Assembly: GCA_025351145.1 (NCBI GenBank) | Contig: JANXWM010000701.1 | Location: forward strand, 1 to 6,903 | DNA length: 6,903 nt | Direction of reading: 5' to 3' | Origin: Chitinophagaceae bacterium | GTDB lineage: Bacteria > Bacteroidota > Bacteroidia > Chitinophagales > Chitinophagaceae | Shown here: piece by piece, positions 1-6,657 of the stretch | Layout of the letters: the number at the start of each line of letters is the position of its first letter | Numbering within the stretch: position 1 is the first letter of the stretch | Made by a program: the position numbers and the translations under genes | Notes under the pieces: generated by a model | What the model saw: the letters and a program-made list of their open reading frames with translations, nothing else | Told to the model about the DNA's origin: nothing | The model's database searches: none

Positions 1-222
1 TAACTTTTTAAAACTGTTTACTTGCACAGATATCCACCCATTTTGAACATCGCCAATTGCTATATATGTAGGGCTCGCGTTTTCGTTGAATAGAATACTT
101 TCATCAAGTTCTTTAGGATATGAGCTGCTTGTCATTTCATTAGTATGCGAAAGTTCTTGAAGAAGTTTTGCGATGTGAATCCGATTCTCTGACTTTATAT
201 GGAGACTCATAAATGTTGCCAT
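1..222 (-). CDS. Hypothetical protein, N-terminal part, runs off the left edge
   Basis: An open frame of 74 codons reads from an ATG at 222 down to position 1 without a stop, so only the N-terminus is present. The protein begins MATFMSLHIK and continues with a mixed, soluble-looking composition, including the stretch IAIGDVQNGWISVQVNSFKKL near residues 54-74 (split here as IAIGDVQNG then WISVQVNSFKKL). There is no signal peptide and no membrane segment. A second in-frame ATG (Met5, at 210) is an equally possible start; neither has a convincing ribosome binding site, which is normal for this group. It lies downstream of the kinase gene in the same direction, but 134 bp containing a repeat copy separate them, so co-transcription is uncertain. 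I do not recognise the family. Varied codon use and reading through to the edge favour a real gene. Confidence 0.55.
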   Translation of the reverse strand, partial: MATFMSLHIKSENRIHIAKLLQELSHTNEMTSSSYPKELDESILFNENASPTYIAIGDVQNGWISVQVNSFKKL

Positions 223-254
223 GGAAATAGGTTTAGATACAAATAAATCTACAC

Positions 255-336
255 TTTGGTAAACGCTTATTCATAATCCAACCGTACAAGAGTGCGACGC
301 AACGGAAGCCTCATGCATATTCAACAGTATGGCCCA
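255..336 (+). repeat. Solo copy (A) of the GAGTGCGACGCAA intergenic repeat
   Basis: The 13-nt core GAGTGCGACGCAA lies at 290-302. Homology to copy E extends on both sides: TTTGGTAAACGC upstream (255-266) matches TTCGGTAAA-GC in E, then CATAATCC, GTA, the core, CGGAAGC, and finally GGCCC at 331-335. Unlike the other copies it has no inverted partner nearby; the complementary core is absent from 1-281. It looks like the right half of a paired element. It sits between the kinase stop codon and the start of the left-edge gene. Confidence 0.75.
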
Positions 337-356
337 TAATACCGTATAAAAAAATT

Positions 357-3300
357 CTACTCCACTTCTGTTAGCTGGTTTAGCTGATCGAATACAATAT
401 TTAAAACTGTGTTTAATTTATCAACTGATTTTTTGAGATCATCATTTGAGTTTTGCGATGCCTGGAATTTTTCAAGTTTAAGGACATCATCTTTTAACGA
501 TACTATGCCCATGTTATCTATGGATGGCTTTATTTTATGTGCAATTGAATTGATCGTTTCAATGTTGCCTGTGTTGAAAGCATGCAGCATATCTTCAAGT
601 GCTTTTTTATTTTCCCTTGTAAAAATGCTGATCATTTTTTCTATAAAACCATCGTTGCCGCGGCTGATAGAATTTAGTTTTGACAGGTTGAAAAGTTTGG
701 TTGTATATAATTGCTGAGCGGATAAAGGGGCCTTTTTTTCGCTTTCTTTATTTAGCCATTTTGAAATTAAATTGATAAGATCGTTTTCTTCGAATGGCTT
801 GGAAAGAAAATCATTTATACCTGCATCGAGGCATTTTTGCTGTTCTGTTTTTAATGTATTTGCAGTAAGTGCAATGATGGGTATTTCTTTATTAATTTCT
901 TTTCTTATGATGCCGGTTGCCTGCAGGCCGTCCATAACGGGCATGCGGATATCCATTAGAATAAGATCATAAGTATTTTTCTTTAGTAAGTCAATGGCGA
1001 TTTGTCCGTTCTCTGCCTGATCAACAATTACTTCGTAAGAATTAAGAATGGTGATAGCAACAACGCGGTTCATTTCATTATCTTCTACAAGTAGTATTTT
1101 TTTATGAGCGATTGTATTTGCACTTACGGTTTGTTTGTTTTTTAGGTGCAGGTCTGTTTCGCTGCCCTTTTCAAAAGGCAGTACAATGAATATTTGCGTG
1201 CCGTTATTCCTTTGGCTTTTAACCTGGATGCTGCCGCCCATTAATTCAATAAGCTGTTTGCATATACTCATACCGAGGCCTGTGCCACCATATTTTCTTG
1301 CGGCACTTTCATCTTCCTGCGAAAATTTTACAAACAAATGCTGTAAAAATTGTTCACTCATGCCAATACCGGTATCACTTACTTTTATTTGAACAACCTG
1401 GTTTAACCGGTTGTTTTTTTCGATTGTGCAATCAACTTTTACATAACCGGAATCGGTAAACTTAATGGCATTACTTAACAGGTTAATAAATACCTGGTTA
1501 AGCCTGTGGGGATCACCCGTGAAAACAGGGAAAATATTTTCGTCTAAACTGTACTCTAATAAAAGGCCTTTTTCTTCTGCTTTTTGTTTAATTACACAGA
1601 ACGAATGATTAATTACATCAGAAAGCCTGAAACCGATTCTTTCGAGCGTTAATTTCCCTGCTTCTATCTTTGAAAAATCGAGGATGTCGTTAATAATTAT
1701 GAGCAGGTTAGATGCCGCAGTATTGATAGTTGAGATATAAAAACCCTGTTTTTCATCTACGCCGGTCTTTTGTAACTGATGCCCCATATTTAAAATGGCA
1801 TTCATTGGTGTTCTTATTTCGTGGCTCATATTTGCCAGGAAAATTTCTTTGGCACTTGAAGACCTTTCAGCTTCCTGTTTTGCTTTGCGTAGTTCTCTTT
1901 CAAGGATTTTTTGTTGTGTTATATCGAGATGGATACCAATTGAACCTTTTAATTGTCCCTGCTGATTGAGTAGTGGTGCCCCGCTTATAAGCCACCATTT
2001 TAGTTCCCCTCTTTTATTTTTTACAGCAGCTTCATGCGCATCTGTAACCCCTTTTTTTTGTTCATTATTTCCTTTAATAATATTGAGGTGGTTTCTTCTG
2101 ATAAAAAAATCGGATGCAATATTCAGGATAAGATCTTCCTGGGTATAGCCACTCATATCACAGAAACTCTGGTTGGCATAAATGATCCTCTCTTCATTGT
2201 CTACTTCCATTAAGCCTAAGTTCATGTTCTCTATTATGCCCCTGTATTTTTCTTCACTCTTCCTTATTATTTCTTCCGTATTTTTTCTTTCAGTAATATC
2301 CTGCGAAAAGCCAATAACATAAGGCTCAAGCCCGGGTTCTTCTACTTTATAATTGCGGTAAAGCAGGTGTATTTTTTTGCCAGATTTACTTAGTACTGTA
2401 AATTCCCCTTCTGTATTACTGTTGTTTGTAATTGCATCGAGGTAGTGACCCTGAAATAAATGTTTATTCTTTTCTGGTAAAAAATCAATGAGGTTATTAC
2501 TAACCATTTCAGATTCACCATACTCAAGCGTTTTACATATAAATGGGTTTACAGTTAATAATTTCCCGCCAAGGTCATGCGTACAGATCATTGCCTGGCT
2601 AAAGTTGAATAAATCGCGGAACCGTTTTTCATTTAACTGCACCTGTTCTTCAAGTTGCTTTCGTTTTGTTATTTCTGCATGCGTGCCAATTATTTTTTTA
2701 GGTTTCCCGTTAGCTGTTTTTTCAATTAACATCCCTCTGTCTAATACCCATATATAACTTTCATCTTTACATCTTATCCTGTATTCAGAACTGTGTTTTT
2801 CTATTAAACCGTTTTTATAATCTTCAATAATGCGCCCTGCTTTTTCTTTGTCTTCGGGGTGCAGGTGGGCCCTCCATTCCCCTGCATCATTGTTAAACTC
2901 ATCTTCTTCGTAGCCCAGCATTTTTTTGTATCTGGATGAATAGAAAACTTTATTTTCAATGAAGTCGTGTTCCCATACGCCGTCTCCTGCACCTTCAAGG
3001 GCAAATTTGTATAATTGTTCTGCTTTTAGTATCCGTTGTTCATTTTCTTTTTGTGCTGTTATGTTCAGCATTATTCCATTGTACAGCCGCCCGGTTTCTT
3101 TTTTTACTGACATGATGGAAGATCCACGCCACCACCTGATGCTGCCATCAGGATAAAGCAGCCTGCCTTCAAACTCCCATGGAATTTCTTTTTGATTTGC
3201 AATATCTATTGTATTTCTCCACCGTTCTTTATCTTCTGGATGAATAAGTGCTGCAATTTTGTCTGCATCCTCAGGCTCTATATCAAAATAATCTTTCAGC

Positions 3301-4280
3301 TTGGGGCTCACATAAGTAAACCCATAACTTCCGTCATTATTTTCCTGCCATTGATATACTACGCCGGGTACCCTTTGAGCAAGGTCTTTGAACCGCATTT
3401 CACTTTCCCTTATTACTTCTTCTGCAATCTTTCTCTCGGTAATATCAGTATGTGTTCCAATTATCTTCAGAGGTTTGCCATCAGCGGCAGTTTCAATTAC
3501 TTTTCCTCTGTCGAGTATCCACTTAATTGAGCCGTTTTGTTGAATTAAGCGGTATTCGAGAGAATGATGGTCAATTAATCCTTTTTTATATTTTGCATCA
3601 TTTTCTTCCAGTATTCTTTTGTCATCGGCATGTGTGCTCATCCACCAGAGCGCAATAATATCACTTGATTCTTTTAGAGTATAGCCTAAAAGATCAAATG
3701 GGCTTTTAGAAAAAGTTGCTTTGCCGGTTTTAAAATCATGCTCCCATACATTATCACCAATAGCATCCAGTGCTGCCCTGAAATGAGACTCATACTCCTT
3801 TAGCTTTTGTTCTGCTTCTTTTTTCTCTGTTATGTCGTTGCCGTAAATATTAATATAACCTTCTACATTAAGCACCCTGCAGGTAAATGAATAAATTTTT
3901 GACCGTGATTTTGCTTCTATACGCCAGGTTGTTTGGCCAGGAGAAATGACCTGAAAAAGATATTTCCAAAAAGCTTCCGCTTCGTAATAATTGCCTTCGT
4001 AAAAAAAACTGCTGAGATTCTTTGCAGCTATGTTTTGAAATAAGATATTCCCATCAAAAGAAATCCTTAGTTGCGGATCGGGGCTTTGCAAAGAAAACAT
4101 AGCAATCGATTGTATCTTGCCTGTTTGTTCTTTTATATTTTTTTGAAAATCATTTTTTATCGCCTCAAGTTGTTGGTTAAGGCTGTTAATGGTATCCTCC
4201 TGTTTTCGAAGAAGATCTTCTGCTTTTTTCCTGGCTGTTTTTTCGTGCAGCAATTCAGTATGTAATGTTTCTGTGTTCAA
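357..4280 (-). CDS. Soluble multi-PAS hybrid sensor histidine kinase with receiver and HPt domains
   Basis: This 1307-residue protein senses an unknown signal and runs an internal His-Asp-His phosphorelay. Order: coiled-coil N-terminus (about 1-60), a degenerate PAS (about 65-155), three PAS_3-like domains (about 163-285, 295-411, 424-541, the last two with HPEDKE), two more PAS domains (about 552-667, 676-790), HisKA with SHEIRTPMNAI (His820), and HATPase with N-box FINLLSNAIKF (Asn937), G1 DTGIGM and G2 GGTGLGM. Then follow a receiver (acidic pair Glu1066/Asp1067, phospho-acceptor Asp1110, Thr1139, Lys1161) and an HPt with AHKIK (His1248). No membrane segment or signal peptide is visible, so it should be cytosolic. 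The start is a TTG at 4280: an in-frame TAA lies just upstream, and the next Met is residue 61, beyond the coiled coil. PAS domains 2 and 4 are near-duplicates. No response regulator or DNA-binding output is encoded nearby. Confidence 0.95.
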   Translation of the reverse strand: MNTETLHTELLHEKTARKKAEDLLRKQEDTINSLNQQLEAIKNDFQKNIKEQTGKIQSIAMFSLQSPDPQLRISFDGNILFQNIAAKNLSSFFYEGNYYEAEAFWKYLFQVISPGQTTWRIEAKSRSKIYSFTCRVLNVEGYINIYGNDITEKKEAEQKLKEYESHFRAALDAIGDNVWEHDFKTGKATFSKSPFDLLGYTLKESSDIIALWWMSTHADDKRILEENDAKYKKGLIDHHSLEYRLIQQNGSIKWILDRGKVIETAADGKPLKIIGTHTDITERKIAEEVIRESEMRFKDLAQRVPGVVYQWQENNDGSYGFTYVSPKLKDYFDIEPEDADKIAALIHPEDKERWRNTIDIANQKEIPWEFEGRLLYPDGSIRWWRGSSIMSVKKETGRLYNGIMLNITAQKENEQRILKAEQLYKFALEGAGDGVWEHDFIENKVFYSSRYKKMLGYEEDEFNNDAGEWRAHLHPEDKEKAGRIIEDYKNGLIEKHSSEYRIRCKDESYIWVLDRGMLIEKTANGKPKKIIGTHAEITKRKQLEEQVQLNEKRFRDLFNFSQAMICTHDLGGKLLTVNPFICKTLEYGESEMVSNNLIDFLPEKNKHLFQGHYLDAITNNSNTEGEFTVLSKSGKKIHLLYRNYKVEEPGLEPYVIGFSQDITERKNTEEIIRKSEEKYRGIIENMNLGLMEVDNEERIIYANQSFCDMSGYTQEDLILNIASDFFIRRNHLNIIKGNNEQKKGVTDAHEAAVKNKRGELKWWLISGAPLLNQQGQLKGSIGIHLDITQQKILERELRKAKQEAERSSSAKEIFLANMSHEIRTPMNAILNMGHQLQKTGVDEKQGFYISTINTAASNLLIIINDILDFSKIEAGKLTLERIGFRLSDVINHSFCVIKQKAEEKGLLLEYSLDENIFPVFTGDPHRLNQVFINLLSNAIKFTDSGYVKVDCTIEKNNRLNQVVQIKVSDTGIGMSEQFLQHLFVKFSQEDESAARKYGGTGLGMSICKQLIELMGGSIQVKSQRNNGTQIFIVLPFEKGSETDLHLKNKQTVSANTIAHKKILLVEDNEMNRVVAITILNSYEVIVDQAENGQIAIDLLKKNTYDLILMDIRMPVMDGLQATGIIRKEINKEIPIIALTANTLKTEQQKCLDAGINDFLSKPFEENDLINLISKWLNKESEKKAPLSAQQLYTTKLFNLSKLNSISRGNDGFIEKMISIFTRENKKALEDMLHAFNTGNIETINSIAHKIKPSIDNMGIVSLKDDVLKLEKFQASQNSNDDLKKSVDKLNTVLNIVFDQLNQLTEVE

Positions 4281-4320
4281 GGTTAATTATTTTATCTTGT
4301 TCAAACTGCGTTTTTTTTTA

Positions 4321-4386
4321 TTTTATGGGCCAGGCTGAAGACTATGAATGAAGCTTTCGTTGCGTCGCACTCCAGTACGTTCGGTT
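4321..4386 (-). repeat. Repeat copy B, left arm of the first inverted pair
   Basis: The core lies on the minus strand at 4360-4372. Read on that strand, the copy has CCGAACGTAC before the core, CGAAAGCTTCAT after it, and ends in TGGCCCATAAAA, the same outer end as copy A (GGCCCATAA). It lies in the leader just upstream of the kinase start, so kinase transcripts starting upstream of it would contain it. Confidence 0.75.
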
Positions 4387-4420
4387 CAATGAGCAGATAA
4401 GCACCAGCAGCCTTCAGCTC

Positions 4421-4487
4421 ATAATTAACCTTAAGTACAAGAGTGCGACGCAACGATGATCAATAGTAATTCTTAAGACGGGCTCAT
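4421..4487 (+). repeat. Repeat copy C, right arm of the first inverted pair
   Basis: The core lies at 4441-4453, preceded by GTACAA and by TCATAATTAACC, which resembles the flank of copy A (TCATAATCCAACC). The outer side ends in GGGCTCAT, similar to GGCTCAC of copy E. Positions 4441-4455 are perfectly complementary to 4358-4372 of copy B, and GTAC at 4435-4438 can pair with GTAC at 4375-4378 across a 2-nt internal mismatch. This would give a hairpin with a 56-nt loop. Confidence 0.75.
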
Positions 4488-4521
4488 TTTTTTATTATAA
4501 ATTTTTAATAATGAAATATTT

Positions 4522-4713
4522 TTAAGCGGTTAAAACAGAACATAATGGCGGACATGTCCTTTTTTTTAAAACGTGTTTGCCGTACTGCATTAATAATTTT
4601 TCTGAAGAATAAACATCAAAAACCTTTGTTCCGTAAACGACCGGAGCATTGTAGTGAGGCGTTGTTGAATACCGCAAATAAACTTCTACAGTGAAGATTG
4701 AGCAGTTTTTCAT
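4522..4713 (-). CDS. Possible small protein of 63 residues, unknown function
   Basis: The frame starts at an ATG at 4711-4713 and ends with TAA at 4522-4524. The product is moderately basic and soluble, with three cysteines (Cys4, Cys54, Cys58; the last two in TCPPLCS close to the C-terminus), many Tyr and Val residues, and no signal peptide or membrane segment. Codon use is varied and balanced, more like a gene than like the AT-rich spacer around it, and no competing frame covers the stretch. It has no clear ribosome binding site or promoter. It stands alone between the first repeat pair and the acyl-CoA reductase gene. I do not recognise the family. The chance that it is only a fortuitous frame is real because it is so short. 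Confidence 0.45.
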   Translation of the reverse strand: MKNCSIFTVEVYLRYSTTPHYNAPVVYGTKVFDVYSSEKLLMQYGKHVLKKRTCPPLCSVLTA

Positions 4714-4895
4714 GTATTGGATTTAAATACAAGATATGGAAAAATTAGACATTATAGTGAAACCATGCTGCTTAAATGATGCTTAGGATTTTATTAATGA
4801 AGAAATTTGGTTTAATATATAATGTTCTAAAAACAGTATATCGGAGTTTTGCTTTACTGAGAAAAAGGGCTGGTGCTGGAAATGTTGCACTTCAT

Positions 4896-5891
4896 TTACA
4901 GGTTAATTAAAAAATCTATCGTATCAACACCGTCAGCATAATCATTCAGCGAAGGAACCTGTGCACTGCCAAAAGGAATAAAACCATGCCCCGTAATACA
5001 CTGCACATCGTCGTTTGTGCTTAGTGCATGTACCACACTTTCTTTGTTTTGGTAAAACTCATAGTGTACCTGGCTTACAGGCGAAAAGAGCGATGTATTT
5101 TCTGTAAGTATAATACTCTCATTCGTCATATAAAACCTGTTATTCATGATGAGCAGGGTTAGATGATAATCGAAATTATGTTTGTACTTATGAAAGTCCA
5201 TAAAGCGGTCGTACTTCCTTAATGCGTTCAACAGCGGAATAAAATCGTAATCCTTTGGCACAAGCAGTTTGGTTACATTGCGGCAACCTAAACCAAAATA
5301 CATTTGAATATCATTGGCCAGCAGTTCAAGTTCTGCAGCAGTTTCTGTGCCGTCAAGCAAGGCAGCAGACGTCCTGTTCTTGCGGATGATGTTTGGGTAA
5401 CGGCCAAAATAATATTCAAAATACCTGCCCGAATTATTGCTGCCCGTGGCTATATAAGCATCGCAGCCCTTCAGGTTTTCGGCAAACGAAATGTAATTTT
5501 TAACCTCAGGATCCCAGTCGTACATTTTTTGCACCAAATGTTTTATTAGCACATCATCCTTTGAAGAAGCTTTTATTACCGGGGCATGCCCGCTCATAAT
5601 TACACAGAGCAAATCATGAAAGCCAACCAGCGGAATATTGCCTGCCATAACAATCCCTACAGACTTCGAAGTTCCGTCTGCCTTTATGGTGTAGTTACTT
5701 ATCCATTTATTTAGTTTATCCTCTTCAAGAAACTCATTGGCAATATTGCTGATGGACATGCTTATAAATTCGGGCACAAACCAGGGATTAAGGTTATGGG
5801 CTTTGTCTTTTATGTCATCAAGCTGTGGGTCATCACTTCTCATATAGTCACCCAGGCGAAGCAATAGATTTATACGTTGTTGTAATTCCAT
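4896..5891 (-). CDS. Acyl-CoA reductase, LuxC family
   Basis: LuxC-family enzymes belong to the aldehyde dehydrogenase superfamily and reduce activated fatty acyl groups to aldehydes with NADPH through an acyl-cysteine intermediate. Visible signatures are VMAGNIPLVGFHD (residues 81-93), the AGNIP nucleotide-binding region of the family; IATGSNNSGRYFEYYFG (147-163), matching the ALDH glycine/serine motif; and MYFGLGCRNVTKLL (197-210), placing Cys203 as the probable catalytic cysteine. GHGFIPFG (301-308) lies near the C-terminus. At 331 residues it is much shorter than LuxC of luminous bacteria (about 480) but appears complete, as short forms occur in Bacteroidetes. No membrane segment is visible. 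It is transcribed away from the ferredoxin gene across an 83-bp spacer. No luxD or luxE partners and no luciferase genes are present, so a role in bioluminescence is not implied; the substrate is unknown. Confidence 0.88.
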   Translation of the reverse strand: MELQQRINLLLRLGDYMRSDDPQLDDIKDKAHNLNPWFVPEFISMSISNIANEFLEEDKLNKWISNYTIKADGTSKSVGIVMAGNIPLVGFHDLLCVIMSGHAPVIKASSKDDVLIKHLVQKMYDWDPEVKNYISFAENLKGCDAYIATGSNNSGRYFEYYFGRYPNIIRKNRTSAALLDGTETAAELELLANDIQMYFGLGCRNVTKLLVPKDYDFIPLLNALRKYDRFMDFHKYKHNFDYHLTLLIMNNRFYMTNESIILTENTSLFSPVSQVHYEFYQNKESVVHALSTNDDVQCITGHGFIPFGSAQVPSLNDYADGVDTIDFLINL

Positions 5892-5916
5892 TAAAAAATA
5901 TTAAAAAACTGTAAAG

Positions 5917-5924
5917 TATATTTG
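5917..5924 (+). promoter_or_regulatory. Probable -7 promoter element of the ferredoxin gene
   Basis: TATATTTG is a full match to the Bacteroidetes -7 consensus TAnnTTTG. It would start transcription near 5930, leaving a leader of about 45 nt before the ferredoxin ATG. No TTTG-like -33 box stands at the usual distance upstream, where the DNA is A-rich. No comparable element was found for the divergent acyl-CoA reductase gene. Confidence 0.45.
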
Positions 5925-5974
5925 GCAATAATCGTTAAGTTTATCACCTTCGAAAAATCAAAATTAAAGATACT

Positions 5975-6322
5975 ATGGCTATTAAAATAACAGAAGAGTG
6001 TATTAACTGCGGAGCCTGTGAGCCCGAGTGCCCGAACAATGCGATTTACGAAGGCGGGGTCGAGTGGTCTATCTCTGATGGAACTACTGTAAAAGGACAA
6101 TTTACTTTGCTCGATGGAACAGTAGTAAATGCAGACGATAAGTTTGAACCTATTGCTGTAGATACCTATTTTATTGTTCCAAATAAATGTACAGAGTGCC
6201 AGGGTTTTCACGAAGAACCGCAGTGTGCCGCTGTTTGCCCGGTTGACTGCTGTATACCCGATGAAATGTATACGGAAACAGTACATGAGCTAATGGCGAA
6301 GAAAGAGAAAATGCACATCTGA
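5975..6322 (+). CDS. Ferredoxin with two 4Fe-4S clusters
   Basis: A small soluble electron carrier of 115 residues. The first cluster motif is Cys9-x2-Cys12-x2-Cys15-x3-Cys19-Pro near the N-terminus. The second has a wider gap, Cys72-x2-Cys75-x8-Cys84-x3-Cys88-Pro, followed by a further Cys pair at 92-93. The long x8 spacing and extra cysteine are typical of the Alvin-type (Chromatium vinosum) dicluster ferredoxins, whose clusters have very low potentials. About 45 residues separate the motifs (roughly 25-70), a longer insert than in the smallest bacterial ferredoxins. The start ATG at 5975 gives the expected MAIKITEECINCG opening. It diverges from the acyl-CoA reductase gene; whether it feeds electrons to a particular enzyme cannot be told. 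The next likely terminator on this strand is at 6451-6486. Confidence 0.93.
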   Translation: MAIKITEECINCGACEPECPNNAIYEGGVEWSISDGTTVKGQFTLLDGTVVNADDKFEPIAVDTYFIVPNKCTECQGFHEEPQCAAVCPVDCCIPDEMYTETVHELMAKKEKMHI

Positions 6323-6359
6323 TATGCTTAATATTAAGGAAAAAATCCAGTAAATATTA

Positions 6360-6390
6360 TTTGTTTTTTTGCATGGATGGCATACCTTTC
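6360..6390 (+). promoter_or_regulatory. Candidate Bacteroidetes-type promoter inside the spacer
   Basis: A TTTG box at 6360-6363 is followed by exactly 19 nt and then TACCTTTC at 6383-6390, which differs from TAnnTTTG only in the last base. The spacing fits the -33/-7 pair of the major Bacteroidetes sigma factor. Transcription would begin near 6396, far upstream of ddl and shortly before a terminator, so it would drive only a short RNA. Confidence 0.5.
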
Positions 6391-6395
6391 AGTTA

Positions 6396-6486
6396 TAATA
6401 CCTGTCGCAATAACGGCGACACTAAATCGGCGGGTGATATGTTCCGCAACAAGAGGTGAAGGCTTAGTTTCCTTCACCTTTTATTT
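6396..6486 (+). ncRNA. Candidate small RNA of about 90 nt, family unknown
   Basis: The stretch lies between the candidate promoter at 6360-6390 and a strong intrinsic terminator. It can form three stems: TGTCGC/GCGACA (6403-6408 with 6416-6421, 7-nt loop), GCGG/CCGC (6430-6433 with 6444-6447, 10-nt loop), and the terminator stem. It holds no convincing reading frame. Its GC content is higher than the flanking spacer. I see no features of SRP RNA, tmRNA or tRNA. The 5' end is estimated from the -7 box. The alternative is that it is simply the 3' untranslated region of the ferredoxin transcript. Confidence 0.4.
6451..6486 (+). terminator. Intrinsic terminator
   Basis: AGGTGAAGG at 6454-6462 pairs perfectly with CCTTCACCT at 6471-6479 around an 8-nt loop. 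Two A-T pairs and one G-U pair can extend the base. TTTTATTTT follows immediately on the plus strand. There is no T-run on the other side, so it acts on plus-strand transcripts: those of the ferredoxin gene, of the candidate small RNA, or both. Confidence 0.85.
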
Positions 6487-6518
6487 TGGGCAAGGCCGTC
6501 GTTTATTCCTCATGTAAT

Positions 6519-6589
6519 ACAGATTTTTTTATTGATTAAGCCGTATTGCTGCTATCAGCTTTTCTTGCGTCGCACTCTTGTACGTTTGG
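6519..6589 (-). repeat. Repeat copy D, left arm of the second inverted pair
   Basis: The core is on the minus strand at 6565-6577, with CCAAACGTACAA before it in that orientation. After the core the sequence diverges (GAAAAGCTGATAG), then ends in CGGCTTA and AAAAAAATCTGT. The last 12 nt, at 6519-6530 on the plus strand as ACAGATTTTTTT, are an exact inverse of the outer end of copy E. Confidence 0.75.
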
Positions 6590-6657
6590 TATTCTATTGG
6601 GCAATGTGCAGGCTGGTTTACAAAATAAAACCGCTTTAAATGCAGTTGGGCATACGC

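Noticed and set aside
409..3530. Several plus-strand frames of 60-112 codons antisense to the kinase
   Set aside because: All are antisense to conserved kinase domains, with Phe-, Ser- and Leu-rich products as expected from the reverse complement of coding DNA.
4714..4895. Spacer between the small protein and the acyl-CoA reductase searched for promoters or terminators
   Set aside because: Only partial -7-like motifs without a matching -33 box, and no stem followed by a T-run on either strand.
4776..4910. 44-codon plus-strand frame (MMLRILLMKKFG...) between the small protein and the acyl-CoA reductase
   Set aside because: It is short, has no ribosome binding site or promoter, and its 3' end overlaps the end of the reductase gene. 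The composition is what a chance frame in AT-rich spacer gives.
4896..5891. A lux bioluminescence operon
   Set aside because: Only a LuxC-family reductase is present; no luciferase subunits, acyltransferase or synthetase genes lie nearby.
5891..6286. 131-codon minus-strand frame opposite the ferredoxin gene
   Set aside because: It lies antisense to a clear ferredoxin with two intact cluster motifs; its product has no recognisable features and follows the codon pattern of the opposite strand.
6327..6338. 12-bp perfect palindrome CTTAATATTAAG just after the ferredoxin stop
   Set aside because: It is AT-rich, has no T-run, and is a single occurrence; short palindromes of this composition arise easily by chance.
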